Source of the DNA: Variovorax sp. CF079
Lineage (GTDB): Bacteria > Pseudomonadota > Gammaproteobacteria > Burkholderiales > Burkholderiaceae_C
DNA: 64,000 nt
Assembly (NCBI RefSeq): GCF_900101545.1
Contig: NZ_FMZU01000018.1
Coordinates: forward strand, 62,001 to 126,000
Reading direction: 5' to 3'
The notes under the pieces were generated by a model. That model was not told where the DNA came from, searched no databases, and saw only the letters and a list, made by a program, of their open reading frames with translations. Positions 1 through 10,000 of this stretch are shown here, in pieces. Every line of letters starts with the position of its first letter. Positions within the stretch are counted from its first letter, which is position 1. Position numbers and translations under genes: made by a program.

Positions 1-1
1 C

Positions 2-76
2 GCGGCCAAAGAGGCCGTCTGGCTGCGCATCGAAGAGCGCAAGGCGGCCCACCCCGACGAAGCGGAATGCCCATGA
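2..76 (+). CDS. C-terminal end of a truncated gene
   Basis: An open frame enters from the left edge and ends at TGA 74-76, giving 24 residues ending in AHPDEAECP. It is charged, Ala/Glu/Lys-rich and probably helical. The stop overlaps the start of the next gene, so the two are probably co-transcribed and translationally coupled. Too little remains to name a family. Confidence 0.5.
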   Translation, partial: AAKEAVWLRIEERKAAHPDEAECP

Positions 77-714
77 AGCACATCACTTTCCATCTCGACT
101 TCATCTCGCCCTACGCCTACCTGGCCTTCGAGCATCTGCCGCGGGCGCTCGAGGGGCTGAGCTACAGCGTGGCCTACCGGCCGGTGCTGCTCGGCGCGCT
201 GCTCAAGCACCATGGCCAGCTCGGCCCGGCCGAGGTCCCCGCCAAGCGAGCCTGGACCTACCGCCATGTGCTGTGGCTGGGTCAAGCGAACGGCATCGCG
301 ATCGAGATGCCGGCTTCGCACCCCTACAACCCGCTGCCGCATCTGCGCCTCGCGCTGGCCACCACGCCGGACGGCGACATCAACCGCCATGTGGCCGAAA
401 CCATCTTCCGTGACGTCTGGCAGGGCGGCGGCGAAGCGAGCGATGCCACGCGTTTGGCCGCGCTCGCCGCGCGCTTGAAGCAGGTGCGCGACGGCGCAGG
501 CGACGAAGTCAAGGCCCAGCTCAAAACCAACACCGACGAAGCCGTGGCAAGCGGCGTGTTCGGCGTGCCGGCTTACGCGGTCGACGGGCGCCTGTTCTGG
601 GGCTTCGACGGCCTCGTGATGCTGCGCGCCTACCTCGCCGGCGATGCCTGGTTCGCAGGCCCGCAGTGGGACGGCGCCGACCAAAGGCCTTCGCTGCTGC
701 GCCGCAATCGCTGA
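67..714 (+). CDS. 2-hydroxychromene-2-carboxylate isomerase / DsbA-like (kappa GST) protein
   Basis: The 215-residue protein has the thioredoxin-fold layout of the HCCA isomerase/kappa glutathione transferase family. The N-terminal strand leads into DFISPYAY (residues 11-18), where Ser-Pro replaces the CxxC of true DsbA. The cis-proline loop is GVFGVPAY, followed by the family-typical DGRLFWGFDGL. Members use glutathione to isomerise aromatic-ring cleavage products; the actual substrate cannot be read from sequence. ATG 67 overlaps the preceding gene; ATG 73 (MKHITF) is an equally possible start. The fold is well supported, the reaction less so. Confidence 0.8.
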   Translation: MPMKHITFHLDFISPYAYLAFEHLPRALEGLSYSVAYRPVLLGALLKHHGQLGPAEVPAKRAWTYRHVLWLGQANGIAIEMPASHPYNPLPHLRLALATTPDGDINRHVAETIFRDVWQGGGEASDATRLAALAARLKQVRDGAGDEVKAQLKTNTDEAVASGVFGVPAYAVDGRLFWGFDGLVMLRAYLAGDAWFAGPQWDGADQRPSLLRRNR

Positions 715-815
715 GTTTCTTACAAGCTGAAACGTACGCTTCGGGTTTCACCTTAAACCGTCAGCATCGATTCAGTTTGGCGAAAGCCCTGGGTCAGTCG
801 CCGCCCCAAGAATCG

Positions 816-852
816 CCCTAGGTCCCACGCCGTGGGCCGAATTCCTAGGAGA
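816..852 (+). promoter_or_regulatory. possible translation-control stem in the MFS transporter leader
   Basis: Two copies of the self-complementary hexamer CCTAGG (817-822 and 844-849) flank a small hairpin CCCAC-GCC-GTGGG (824-836). If the hexamers pair in the mRNA they enclose the hairpin and bury the first bases of the Shine-Dalgarno AGGAGA (847-852) that serves ATG 860. This would be a closed-ribosome-site leader. It could also be a DNA operator. Seen directly as sequence symmetry; function is inferred. Confidence 0.3.
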
Positions 853-859
853 CGACCAA

Positions 860-2554
860 ATGGCAGCCACACTTGATTCACGGGGAAGGCCGATGCCCGT
901 ACCCCGGCCCATGTCCTCGGAGGAGAAGAAAGTCATCTTCGCCTCTTCGCTCGGCACCGTGTTCGAGTGGTACGACTTCTATCTCTACGGTTCGCTCGCG
1001 GCGATCATCGCCAAGCAGTTCTTCAGCGGCCTGGATGCGGGCGCGGCCTTCATCTTCGCGCTCTTGGCCTTCGCGGCGGGCTTCCTGGTGCGGCCCTTCG
1101 GCGCCATCGTGTTCGGCCGTCTCGGCGACATGATCGGGCGCAAGTACACCTTCCTGGTGACCATCCTGATCATGGGCCTGTCGACCTTCATCGTCGGCCT
1201 GCTGCCCAGCTACGCGACCATCGGCGTCGCGGCGCCGGTGATCCTGATTGCGCTGCGCATGCTGCAAGGCCTCGCGCTCGGCGGCGAGTACGGCGGTGCT
1301 GCCACCTACGTGGCCGAGCACTCGCCGCACGGCAAGCGCGGCGCCTACACCTCGTGGATCCAGACCACGGCCACGCTGGGCCTGTTCCTGAGCTTGCTGG
1401 TCATCCTCGGTGTGCGCACCTGGATCGGCGAACAGGCCTTCAGCGACTGGGGCTGGCGCATTCCGTTCCTGGTCTCGATCGCGCTGCTGGCCATCTCGGT
1501 GTGGATCCGGCTCTCGCTCTCCGAGTCGCCGGCCTTCCAGAAGATGAAGGCCGAGGGCAAGACCTCGAAGGCGCCGCTGACCGAATCCTTCGGGCAGTGG
1601 AAGAACCTCAAGATCGTGATCCTGGCACTCGTCGGCCTCACTGCCGGCCAGGCCGTGGTCTGGTACTCGGGCCAGTTCTATGCGCTCTTCTTCCTGACGC
1701 AGCAGCTCAAGGTGGACGGCATCACGGCCAACCTGATGATTGCCGCATCGCTCCTGATCGGCACGCCCTTCTTCGTGGTGTTCGGCACGCTGTCCGACAA
1801 GATCGGCCGCAAGCCCATCATCATGGCCGGCTGCCTGCTGGCCGTCGTCACCTACTTCCCGGTCTTCAAGATGCTGGCCGAAGCGGCCAACCCGGACCTG
1901 GCCAGGGCGCAGGCGACCGCAGCCGTGACGGTGACCGCCGATCCCGCGACCTGCTCCTTCCAGGGCAATCCGGTCGCGCGCGAAATCGACTTCAGAAGCT
2001 CGTGCGACATTGCCAAGCGCTACCTGGCGCAGAACTCGGTGAGCTACGAGAACGTCGCAGGTGCGCCGGGCTCGAAGGCGATCGTCAAGATCGGCGACAA
2101 GACCGTCGAAGCGCCGACCGGCACCGTGGTGAGCTCGAAGTTCGACGAGGCCTCCACCAAGAGCATCGCAGCGTTCAAGAAGAGCATCGGCGATGACCTG
2201 AAGGCCGCGGGCTACCCGTCCAAGGCCGACCCCGCCAAGATGAACAAGGTGGTGATCGTCGCCATCCTGACCTACCTCGTGATCCTGGTCACGATGGTCT
2301 ACGGCCCGATCGCCGCCATGCTGGTGGAACTGTTCCCGACACGCATTCGCTACACCTCGATGAGCCTGCCGTACCACATCGGCAACGGCTGGTTCGGCGG
2401 TCTGCTGCCGCCCATCTCCTTCGCGATCGTGGCCAGCACCGGCAACATGTTCAACGGCTTGTGGTATCCGATCGTGATTGCCGCCATGACCCTGGTCATC
2501 GGCACGCTCTTCATCCGCGAGACGAAAGACGTCGACATCTACGCCAACGACTGA
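860..2554 (+). CDS. MFS transporter, metabolite:H+ symporter (MHS) family, with large loop insert
   Basis: A 564-residue inner-membrane symporter. The cytoplasmic N-terminus is followed by the MHS-type first helix with FEWYDFYLYG (around residue 36). The MFS loop-2/3 motif GRLGDMIGRK is at 86-95, and its repeat in the second half is DKIGRK near 313. These features resemble the ProP/ShiA/KgtP group, which import organic acids or osmolytes with protons. Residues about 338-460, between two C-terminal-half helices, form a roughly 120-residue hydrophilic segment with two cysteines (PATCSF, RSSCDI) that ordinary MHS carriers lack. It probably lies in the periplasm. AGGAGA eight bases upstream supports ATG 860. 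Substrate unknown. Confidence 0.85.
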   Translation: MAATLDSRGRPMPVPRPMSSEEKKVIFASSLGTVFEWYDFYLYGSLAAIIAKQFFSGLDAGAAFIFALLAFAAGFLVRPFGAIVFGRLGDMIGRKYTFLVTILIMGLSTFIVGLLPSYATIGVAAPVILIALRMLQGLALGGEYGGAATYVAEHSPHGKRGAYTSWIQTTATLGLFLSLLVILGVRTWIGEQAFSDWGWRIPFLVSIALLAISVWIRLSLSESPAFQKMKAEGKTSKAPLTESFGQWKNLKIVILALVGLTAGQAVVWYSGQFYALFFLTQQLKVDGITANLMIAASLLIGTPFFVVFGTLSDKIGRKPIIMAGCLLAVVTYFPVFKMLAEAANPDLARAQATAAVTVTADPATCSFQGNPVAREIDFRSSCDIAKRYLAQNSVSYENVAGAPGSKAIVKIGDKTVEAPTGTVVSSKFDEASTKSIAAFKKSIGDDLKAAGYPSKADPAKMNKVVIVAILTYLVILVTMVYGPIAAMLVELFPTRIRYTSMSLPYHIGNGWFGGLLPPISFAIVASTGNMFNGLWYPIVIAAMTLVIGTLFIRETKDVDIYAND

Positions 2555-2583
2555 AATCGGAGGGCTCCGGCCCTCTGTTCAAC

Positions 2584-2620
2584 AAAGGGGCTTCGCGCCG
2601 GAACGGCACGAGGCCCTTTT
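2584..2620 (+). terminator. probable intrinsic terminator after the MFS gene
   Basis: The arms AAAGGGGCTTCG and CGAGGCCCTTTT form an imperfect long stem with a T-rich 3' side. A compact hairpin AGGGC-TCCG-GCCCT (2561-2574) lies just upstream. Together they likely end the MFS transcript, so the small gene at 2646 would depend on read-through. Confidence 0.45.
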
Positions 2621-2645
2621 CTTGAACATTCAGGAGACTCAACCC

Positions 2646-2804
2646 ATGTGGAAACTCGCCGTCGGCTTCGTCATCTTCGCCGCCATTGCCCTGTTCGTGA
2701 TCATGCAAGCGGGGGACAAGGTCGACATGTCGGGTGAGAAGCACGGCGGCGACACGATGCATGCGCCGGAGCCGGCCGCGCCGGCGGCCAGCGCGCCGAA
2801 GTAA
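2646..2804 (+). CDS. small single-pass membrane protein
   Basis: A 52-residue protein: MWKLAVGFVIFAAIALFVIM is one transmembrane helix. It is followed by a short tail with Asp, His and Met (DKVDMSGEKHGGDTMHAP) and an Ala/Pro end, probably periplasmic. AGGAG at 2632-2636 sits nine bases before ATG 2646, so this start is preferred over an upstream TTG. The Met/His-rich tail could touch a metal, but that is speculation. Position behind the MFS gene suggests an accessory subunit or an independent small protein. No recognised family. Confidence 0.6.
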   Translation: MWKLAVGFVIFAAIALFVIMQAGDKVDMSGEKHGGDTMHAPEPAAPAASAPK

Positions 2805-2810
2805 GCGGCT

Positions 2811-3923
2811 TCAGCGTTTGAACTTTCCGTCGCTGATGATGGACAGATCGGCGAAATCGATCCCCGAGTGGTCCTGCGGCGAGTAGCTCACCTCCAGGCC
2901 GCCGCCCAGGTCGAGGTTGCGGATGCTCTCCAGCGCGGCGAGCACCTTGGCGCGGGTCGGCTTCGGGCCGGCGCGGCGCAGCGCCTCGACCAGCACCTTG
3001 GCCGAGGCGAAGCCTTCCAGGGCGGCCGGCGAAAGCTCGTTCTGCCCCTTGGCGCGCGCCAGCGCCAGCGCTTCCTTGACCATCGGATGGCCGATCGAGC
3101 GTTCGTTGGGGAACACCTGCGCCACGATCACGCCGCGGCTCGCTTCGCCAAGTTGCTTGATGAAGCCCGATGAGGCGTTGTTGGACAGCGTGACGACCTG
3201 GGCCGCCGAGCCCGCCGCGCGCAGCGCCTTGACGCCTTCGACCACCGCGGTGCCGGAGCCGATCCACACCACGGCCTGCGCATTGGCGGCCGTGATCTTC
3301 GGCACGATGGCCGCGTAGTCGGGCTTGTCGCGGTCGGCCGTCACCGTCGCGGCCGGCGTCGCCTTGGCCTTGTTGAAGCCGTTCATGGCACCTTCGAGCG
3401 CGTCCTGGCCGAAGGAGTCGGTCACATGCACCACCGCAATCCGGCTCACGCCGATGGTGAGCAGGTGCGCCACGGCCTTCTCTGCCTCGCGCTGGTAGGT
3501 CGAGCGCACGTTGAACACGTGCTTCTGCACCGGCTTGTGCAGCACCATGGCGCCGGTGGAGGGGCCGATCAGTGCCACGTCGTTCTTGTCGAGCCACGGG
3601 ATGATGGCCTGCGAATGCGGCGTGCCGCGGCTCATGAACAGCGCCACCACCTTCTTTTCCTCGATCAGCACGCGTGCGTTCTCGCTCGTCCGCTTGACGT
3701 CGAAGCCGTCGTCCATGCGCAGCACCTCGATCTTTTCGCCGCCGATGCCGCCCTGAGCATTGGCCGCATCGATCACCAGCTGCGCGCCGGCGATCGTCTC
3801 GTTGACGCTGGCGGCGACCGAGCCCGTCATGCCGGCCGTCTGGCCGATCAGGATCTGCGCCGAAGCGCTCATGGTGCCGAGCGCCAGCACGACGGCTGTG
3901 CAAAGCACGCGCATCTTGTTCAT
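2811..3923 (-). CDS. ABC transporter periplasmic substrate-binding protein (LivK-like, Peripla_BP_6)
   Basis: A 370-residue protein with a clear signal peptide (MNKMRVLCTAVVLALGTMSASA). The mature start ILIGQTAGMTGSVAASVNETIAGAQ and the GIGGEKIEVLRMDD stretch are typical of branched-chain amino acid/amide binding proteins. These deliver ligand to a Liv-type permease. No permease or ATPase genes adjoin, so it is an orphan binding protein here. It converges with the small gene at 2646 and diverges from uvrA. The ligand cannot be deduced; aromatic acids are frequent for such proteins in this order. Confidence 0.85.
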   Translation of the reverse strand: MNKMRVLCTAVVLALGTMSASAQILIGQTAGMTGSVAASVNETIAGAQLVIDAANAQGGIGGEKIEVLRMDDGFDVKRTSENARVLIEEKKVVALFMSRGTPHSQAIIPWLDKNDVALIGPSTGAMVLHKPVQKHVFNVRSTYQREAEKAVAHLLTIGVSRIAVVHVTDSFGQDALEGAMNGFNKAKATPAATVTADRDKPDYAAIVPKITAANAQAVVWIGSGTAVVEGVKALRAAGSAAQVVTLSNNASSGFIKQLGEASRGVIVAQVFPNERSIGHPMVKEALALARAKGQNELSPAALEGFASAKVLVEALRRAGPKPTRAKVLAALESIRNLDLGGGLEVSYSPQDHSGIDFADLSIISDGKFKR

Positions 3924-4038
3924 GGAGGATCCTTAGAGAGGAGTGGGAGCGGAGAAAGGCAAGGGCACTATTTGTTACCAAATGTCGCTTAGCCCTCATT
4001 CGGGAAAACCCCTGCCTCTCGACCGGCCATGTGCAGCT

Positions 4039-4069
4039 TTGCACGAAGCCCGCGCCGGCTTCCTAGAAT
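4039..4069 (+). promoter_or_regulatory. candidate promoter for uvrA
   Basis: TTGCAC (4039-4044) and TAGAAT (4064-4069) lie 25 bases before ATG 4094, with a long 19-base spacer. No LexA-type CTG-N10-CAG palindrome was seen in 3924-4093. The -10 element resembles those in front of other genes in this window (TAAAAT before ahcY and ychF). Confidence 0.3.
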
Positions 4070-4093
4070 GTCTGCCCCACCCCCAAGGCACTC

Positions 4094-7000
4094 ATGACAC
4101 AGGGCTCCATCCGGATTCGCGGTGCACGCCAGCACAATCTCCAAAACCTCGACCTCGACATTCGCACCGGCGAGATGACGGTGGTGACCGGCCCGAGCGG
4201 TTCGGGCAAATCGAGCCTGGTGTTCGACACGCTCTATGCCGAGGGCCAGCGCCGCTATGTCGAGACCTTCTCGGCCTATGCACGGCAGTTTCTCGACCGC
4301 ATGGACAAACCGGCGGTCGACAAGGTGGAGGGCGTGCCGCCCGCCATCGCGATCGATCAGACGAACCCCGTGCGTTCCTCGCGCTCGACCGTCGGCACGA
4401 TGACCGAGCTCAACGATCACCTCAAGCTGCTGTTCGCGCGCGCAGCCCAGCTGTTCGACCGCGAGACCGCGCTGCCGGTGCGCCACGACTCGCCTGACAC
4501 CATCTATGCCGAGCTTGCTTCGCGCGCGGCCGCGGCCGGCGATCCGCGCGTGGTGCTGACCTTCCCGGTCGAACTGCCGGCCGGCACCACGGCCGATGAG
4601 GTCACGCAGTGGCTGTCGGCCAGCGGCTTCACGCGCGTGCAGAGCGAGCGCGAGATTGCCACGCCGACCGGGCCGCGCAAGGTGCTGGACGTGGTGGCCG
4701 ATCGCTTCCGCATGGCCGGCGCGGAAAGAGCGCGGGTGATCGAGGCGATCGAGGTCGCGCTCAAGCGCGGCAGCGGGCGGCTCACGGTCTACGCGCTGTC
4801 CGCAGACGAAGGTGCGGCGCCGGAGATCTGGAAATTCTCGACCGGCCTGCACTGCCCCGAAAGCGACATCCGCTACGGCGACCCGATCCCGTCGATGTTC
4901 TCCTTCAACTCGGCCGTGGGCGCCTGCGAGATGTGCCGCGGCTTCGGCCGCGTGATCGGCGTCGACCTCGGCCTCGTGATTCCGAACGACAAGCTCACGC
5001 TGCGCGCCGGCGCCATCAAGACCATCCAGACGCCGGCCTGGAAGGAAGCGCAGGACGACCTGATGCGCCATGCCGAGGCGGCCGGCATTCCGCGCGACAC
5101 GCCGTGGAACAAGCTCACGCCCGAGCAGCAGGCCTGGGTGATCGAGGGCTCGCCGAACTGGAAGGGCAAGTGGAACCAGCAGTGGTATGGCGTGCGCCGC
5201 TTCTTCGGCTACCTGGAGAGCAAGGCCTACAAGATGCACATCCGCGTGCTCTTGTCCAAGTACCGCAGCTATACGCCGTGCCCGACTTGCGCGGGCGCGC
5301 GTCTCAAGCTCGATAGCCTGTTGTGGCGTATCGGCACGAAGGAAGATGCCGACGCGGTGCTCGAACCCTCGAAGCGCTTCATGCCGGTCGGCGTGAAGTG
5401 GCCGCGCGAGCAGCTGGAGGCGCTGCCGGGGTTGTGCCTGCATGACCTGATGCTGCTGCCGATCGAGCGGCTGCGGCGCCTGTTCGACGGCATCGAGAGC
5501 CATGGCAACAGCAGCACCGTCAGCGACGGCGACGTGCAAGCGCTCAAGCTGCTCTTCGAGGAAATCACCACGCGGCTGCGCTACCTGCACGACGTCGGCA
5601 TCGGCTACCTCACGCTCGACCGTCAGAGCCGCACGCTCAGCGGCGGCGAGGTGCAGCGCATCAACCTCACGACCGCGCTCGGCACCTCGCTGGTCAACAC
5701 GCTGTTCGTGCTCGACGAGCCCAGCATCGGCCTGCATCCGCGCGACATGAACCGCATCACCGAGGCCATGCTGCGCCTGCGCGACGCCGGCAACACGCTG
5801 GTGGTGGTGGAGCACGACCCGGCCGTGATGCTGGCCGCCGACCGCGTGATCGACATGGGCCCCGGCCCCGGCGTGCGCGGCGGGCAGATCGTGTTCGACG
5901 GCAGCACCGACGCCCTGCGCGACGCCGAGACGCTGACCGGCCAGTACCTCGGCGGGCGCAAGCAGATCGGCATGGGCTTCCGCCGCATGGTGAGCGAGAA
6001 CACGCCGCGCCTCATCCTCGAAGGCGTGCGCGAGCACAACCTGCAGAACATCACGGTCGAGCTGCCGCTCTCGCGGCTGGTCTGCATCACCGGCGTCAGC
6101 GGCTCGGGCAAGTCGACCCTGATCCAGGACGTGCTGGCGCCCGCGCTGATGCGCCACTTCGGCAAGGCGACCGAATCGCCCGGCGCGCACGACCGCATGC
6201 TCGGCGCCGATCATTTGAGCGACGTGGTCTTCGTCGACCAGTCGCCGATCGGCAAGACGGCGCGCTCCAATCCCGCGAGCTACGTCGGCGCCTGGGACGC
6301 GATCCGCGAGATCTTTGCCACCGCGGCGCTCTCGCGCCAGCGCGGCTACACCGCATCGAAGTTCAGCTTCAACAGCGGCGACGGGCGCTGCCCGACCTGC
6401 GGTGGCTCGGGCTTCGAGCACGTGGAGATGCAGTTCCTCTCCGACGTGTACCTGCGCTGCCCCGACTGCGACGGCAAGCGCTACCGGCCCGAGATCCTGG
6501 AGGTGAGGATCGAGCGCGCGGAGCGCAGCTTCAACGTGGCCGACGTGCTCGAGCTCACGGTGGCCGAGGCCGCCGCCATCTTCACGAACGACCGCGAGGT
6601 GCTGCGCGTGCTGCAGCCGATCGCCGACGTGGGCCTGGACTACGTCAAGCTCGGCCAGCCCGTGCCCACGCTCAGCGGCGGCGAAGCCCAGCGCCTCAAG
6701 CTCGCCGGCTTCCTCGCCGAGGCGGCCAAGAACGGCAGCGCCAGCAAGCAGCCGCTGGCGCGCAAGGGCACGCTGTTCCTGTTCGACGAGCCGACCACCG
6801 GCCTGCACTTCGACGACATCGCGCGCCTGATGCGCGCGCTGCGCAAGCTGCTCGACGCCGGCCATTCGCTGGTGGTGATCGAGCACAACCTCGACGTCAT
6901 CCGCGCCAGCGACTGGCTGATCGACCTCGGCCCCGAGGGCGGCGAGGGCGGCGGCCAGGTGGTGGCGGTCGGCACGCCCGAGCAGGTGCGCGAGAACCGC

Positions 7001-10000
7001 GCCTCGTTCACCGGCGCCGCGCTGCTCGACTACGACCTGGCCGTCGGTCCCGGCGCCTACAAGGTGGCGGAGCGGGCGGCGCGCTCTTATGCGGCGCGCG
7101 CGAAGCCGGCGTCCGGCCGCGACGCGGTCCAGATCGTCAACGCGCGCGAGCACAACCTCAAGAACCTGTCGGTCGACATCCCGCGCGGCAAGTTCAGCGT
7201 GGTCACCGGCGTCAGCGGCTCGGGCAAGTCCACGTTGGCTTTCGACATCCTCTTCAACGAGGGCCAGCGCCGGTACCTCGAATCGCTCAACGCCTATGCG
7301 CGCAGCATCGTGCAGCCGGCCGGCCGGCCGGAGGTGGATGCGGTCTACGGCATTCCGCCGACGGTCGCGATCGAGCAGCGCCTCTCGCGCGGCGGCCGCA
7401 AGAGCACCGTGGGCACCACCACCGAGGTCTGGCACTTCCTGCGCCTGCTCTACGTCAAGCTCGGCATCCAGCACTGCATCCACGACGGCGCCGCGGTCCA
7501 GCCGCAGACGCCCGACAGCATCGCGGCGCAACTGCTCAAGAACTTCAAGGGCCAGCACATCGGCCTGCTGGCGCCGCTGGTGAGCAACCGCAAGGGCGTC
7601 TACACCGAGCTGGCCGACTGGGCGCGCCCGCGCGGCTACACGCACCTGCGGGTGGACGGCGAGTTCCTGCCCACCACCGGTTTTCCTCGCATCGACCGCT
7701 TCAAGGAGCACAGCATCGAGCTGCCGGTGGCCAGCCTCGATGTGCTGCCTTCGGAAGAGACCGCACTGCGCCAGGCGCTGGCCAAGGCGCTCGAACACGG
7801 CAAGGGCGTGGTGCAGGTGCTGAGCGATCTCACCGGCCTGCGCGGCGCCATGATGGCCAACGCGCCGACCGGCGGCATCGGCCGCACGCACGTGTTCTCC
7901 ACGCTGCGCGCCTGTCCGGTCTGTAGCACCAGCTATGCGGAGCTCGATCCACGCCTCTTCTCCTACAACAGCAAGCACGGCTGGTGCCCCGACTGCGTGG
8001 GCACCGGCGTCAAGCTCACCAAGGAACAGCGCAAGGTCTACGACGACTCGGTGATGGCCGACGATCAGAAGGGGCGCGAGCAGACCTTTGCGGAGCCCGA
8101 GGCCGAGGACGTGGGCGACGTGGTGTGCCCGACTTGCGAGGGGACGCGGCTGAATGCGACGGCGCGGGCGGTATTGTTTGGCGGCGGGCGTGCCCCTCAC
8201 CCCAACCCTCTCCCCAGCGGGGAGAGGGAGCCGAAGCCCGCACTGCTCCCTCTCCCGCTTGCGGGAGAGGGCTGGGGTGAGGGCGGTATCGGCATCACCC
8301 AGCTCGCGCGCATGAGCGTCACCGACATCCGCATCTGGTTCGAGCAACTGGCATTGACCGGTCGCCAGGCGGAAATCGCGCGCGACCTGGTGCCGGAGAT
8401 CAAGAGCCGCCTCGAATTCCTCGAAGAGGTGGGCCTCGGCTACCTCACGCTCGACCGCGGCGCGCCGACGCTTTCCGGCGGCGAGGCGCAGCGCATCCGC
8501 CTCGCGGCGCAGCTCGGCAGCAATCTGCAGGGCGTGTGCTACGTGCTCGACGAGCCCACCATCGGCCTGCACGCGCGCGACAACCAGATCCTGCTGGACG
8601 CACTGCACAAGCTGGGCGACAAGGGCAACACGCTGGTGGTGGTGGAGCACGACGAGGACACCATCCGCCGCGCCGACCACATCATCGACATCGGCCCCAG
8701 CGCCGGCAAGCGCGGCGGCCGGCTGGTCGCCGAGGGCTCGGTCGCCGACCTCGAGCGCGCGGGCGATTCGCAGACCGGGCGTTATCTGCGCGATGCGATC
8801 AAGCATCCGCTGCAGCCGCGCCGTCCGGTGCCGGCGCCCGAGCCCGGCGCGCCCGGCTGGCTCAGCGTGCGCGGCGCCGACCTGCACAACCTGCAGGAAG
8901 TCACGGTCTCGCTGCCGCTGCATCGGCTGGTCGCGGTGACGGGCGTCAGCGGCTCCGGCAAGTCGACGCTGGCGCGCGACGTGCTGCTGGCCAACGTGTA
9001 CGCGGTCGTGGTCCAGCGCATGACCAAGGCCGGCCGCGATGCCGACGCCGCAGGCAAGCGCCCGGCCTGGGCGGGCTGCAAGGGCGTCGAGGGCTACGAG
9101 ACCATCGACCGCGTGCTGGAGGTCGACCAGACGCCGATCGGCAAGACGCCGCGCAGCTGCCCGGCCACCTACATCGGCTTCTGGGACACCATCCGCAAGC
9201 TCTTCGCCGACACGCTGGAGGCCAAGGCGCGCGGCTACGGGCCGGCGCGCTTCAGCTTCAACACCGGAGAAGGCCGCTGCCCTGGCTGCGATGGCGCCGG
9301 CGTGCGCACCATCGAGATGAGCTTCCTGCCCGACGTCAAGGTGCCTTGCGAGGTCTGCCACGGCGCGCGCTTCAATCCCGAGACACTGGCCGTGAGCTGG
9401 CGCGGCAAGAGCATCGGCGATGTGCTGCAGATGGAGGTCGACGAGGCGGTCGAGTTCTTCGCCGCCATGCCCAACATCAGCCATCCGCTGCAGCTGCTCA
9501 AGGACGTGGGGCTCGGCTACCTCACGCTGGGCCAGCCTTCGCCGACGCTTTCCGGCGGCGAGGCCCAGCGCATCAAGCTCGTGACCGAGCTCAGCAAGGT
9601 GCGCGACGATGTCACGCGCCGCGGCAACAAGGCGCCGCACACGCTCTACGTGCTCGACGAGCCGACCGTCGGCCTGCACATGGCCGATGTCGAGAAGCTG
9701 ATCCACGTGCTGCATCGGCTGGTGAACGGCGGCCACAGCGTGGTGGTGATCGAGCACGACCTCGACGTGATCGCCGAGGCCGACTGGCTGATCGACCTCG
9801 GCCCCGAAGGCGGCAACGGCGGCGGGCGCGTGGTCGCCGCGGCGCCGCCCGAGGAGGTGGTGAAGCTGCGTACGCACACCGGCGTGGCGCTGGCGCCGGT
9901 GCTGGCGCGCGGGGCCGGCCGGCATGAAGTGCTGAAGCTGCCTGTGCCACCTGTGCCGGTGCAGCCGGCCGTGCCGGTCCGGGCGCGCAAGGAAGCCTGA
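4094..10000 (+). CDS. uvrA: double-length UvrA excinuclease subunit (tandem UvrA fusion)
   Basis: UvrA recognises DNA damage and loads UvrB in nucleotide excision repair. A normal UvrA has about 940 residues and two ATPase modules; this protein has 1968 residues and four. Walker A motifs are at about residues 33 (GPSGSGKSS), 667, 1039 and 1617 (GVSGSGKST). ABC signatures LSGGE are near 515, 860, 1459 and 1819, each followed by a DEP-x-x-GLH Walker B segment. CxxC zinc pairs occur in both halves (CPTCGGSG near 766, CPGCDGAG near 1730). Thus two UvrA units are fused head to tail. Residues about 1367-1397 are encoded by a palindromic repeat inserted in frame. Tandem UvrA proteins are known in Burkholderiales; whether it replaces or supplements a standard UvrA is not visible. 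Confidence 0.93.
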   Translation: MTQGSIRIRGARQHNLQNLDLDIRTGEMTVVTGPSGSGKSSLVFDTLYAEGQRRYVETFSAYARQFLDRMDKPAVDKVEGVPPAIAIDQTNPVRSSRSTVGTMTELNDHLKLLFARAAQLFDRETALPVRHDSPDTIYAELASRAAAAGDPRVVLTFPVELPAGTTADEVTQWLSASGFTRVQSEREIATPTGPRKVLDVVADRFRMAGAERARVIEAIEVALKRGSGRLTVYALSADEGAAPEIWKFSTGLHCPESDIRYGDPIPSMFSFNSAVGACEMCRGFGRVIGVDLGLVIPNDKLTLRAGAIKTIQTPAWKEAQDDLMRHAEAAGIPRDTPWNKLTPEQQAWVIEGSPNWKGKWNQQWYGVRRFFGYLESKAYKMHIRVLLSKYRSYTPCPTCAGARLKLDSLLWRIGTKEDADAVLEPSKRFMPVGVKWPREQLEALPGLCLHDLMLLPIERLRRLFDGIESHGNSSTVSDGDVQALKLLFEEITTRLRYLHDVGIGYLTLDRQSRTLSGGEVQRINLTTALGTSLVNTLFVLDEPSIGLHPRDMNRITEAMLRLRDAGNTLVVVEHDPAVMLAADRVIDMGPGPGVRGGQIVFDGSTDALRDAETLTGQYLGGRKQIGMGFRRMVSENTPRLILEGVREHNLQNITVELPLSRLVCITGVSGSGKSTLIQDVLAPALMRHFGKATESPGAHDRMLGADHLSDVVFVDQSPIGKTARSNPASYVGAWDAIREIFATAALSRQRGYTASKFSFNSGDGRCPTCGGSGFEHVEMQFLSDVYLRCPDCDGKRYRPEILEVRIERAERSFNVADVLELTVAEAAAIFTNDREVLRVLQPIADVGLDYVKLGQPVPTLSGGEAQRLKLAGFLAEAAKNGSASKQPLARKGTLFLFDEPTTGLHFDDIARLMRALRKLLDAGHSLVVIEHNLDVIRASDWLIDLGPEGGEGGGQVVAVGTPEQVRENRASFTGAALLDYDLAVGPGAYKVAERAARSYAARAKPASGRDAVQIVNAREHNLKNLSVDIPRGKFSVVTGVSGSGKSTLAFDILFNEGQRRYLESLNAYARSIVQPAGRPEVDAVYGIPPTVAIEQRLSRGGRKSTVGTTTEVWHFLRLLYVKLGIQHCIHDGAAVQPQTPDSIAAQLLKNFKGQHIGLLAPLVSNRKGVYTELADWARPRGYTHLRVDGEFLPTTGFPRIDRFKEHSIELPVASLDVLPSEETALRQALAKALEHGKGVVQVLSDLTGLRGAMMANAPTGGIGRTHVFSTLRACPVCSTSYAELDPRLFSYNSKHGWCPDCVGTGVKLTKEQRKVYDDSVMADDQKGREQTFAEPEAEDVGDVVCPTCEGTRLNATARAVLFGGGRAPHPNPLPSGEREPKPALLPLPLAGEGWGEGGIGITQLARMSVTDIRIWFEQLALTGRQAEIARDLVPEIKSRLEFLEEVGLGYLTLDRGAPTLSGGEAQRIRLAAQLGSNLQGVCYVLDEPTIGLHARDNQILLDALHKLGDKGNTLVVVEHDEDTIRRADHIIDIGPSAGKRGGRLVAEGSVADLERAGDSQTGRYLRDAIKHPLQPRRPVPAPEPGAPGWLSVRGADLHNLQEVTVSLPLHRLVAVTGVSGSGKSTLARDVLLANVYAVVVQRMTKAGRDADAAGKRPAWAGCKGVEGYETIDRVLEVDQTPIGKTPRSCPATYIGFWDTIRKLFADTLEAKARGYGPARFSFNTGEGRCPGCDGAGVRTIEMSFLPDVKVPCEVCHGARFNPETLAVSWRGKSIGDVLQMEVDEAVEFFAAMPNISHPLQLLKDVGLGYLTLGQPSPTLSGGEAQRIKLVTELSKVRDDVTRRGNKAPHTLYVLDEPTVGLHMADVEKLIHVLHRLVNGGHSVVVIEHDLDVIAEADWLIDLGPEGGNGGGRVVAAAPPEEVVKLRTHTGVALAPVLARGAGRHEVLKLPVPPVPVQPAVPVRARKEA
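8193..8284. repeat. REP-like compound palindrome inside uvrA
   Basis: Outer arms CCCTCACCCCAACCCTCTCCC and GGGAGAGGGCTGGGGTGAGGG (8263-8283) are complementary except for one position. Between them lie two inner hairpins (CTCTCCCC-AGC-GGGGAGAG and CCCTCTCCCGC-TT-GCGGGAGAGGG). This is the architecture of dispersed intergenic palindromes. Here it is read through in frame and encodes the Pro/Gly-rich peptide [11 protein letters not shown]...[11 protein letters not shown], in a surface region just after a CPTCEGTRL zinc pair of the second UvrA unit. Confidence 0.85.

Noticed and set aside
878-2377. 499-codon minus-strand frame opposite the MFS gene
   Set aside because: His/Arg/Asp/Gly-rich shadow of a strong transporter gene; no motif, no ribosome site of its own.
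3924-4093. LexA/SOS box in front of uvrA
   Set aside because: No CTG-N10-CAG type palindrome could be found in the gap.
3989-9925. 1978-codon open frame antisense to uvrA
   Set aside because: It mirrors the uvrA reading frame in a GC-rich gene and has a His/Arg/Ala-skewed composition with no domains, typical of antisense shadow frames.
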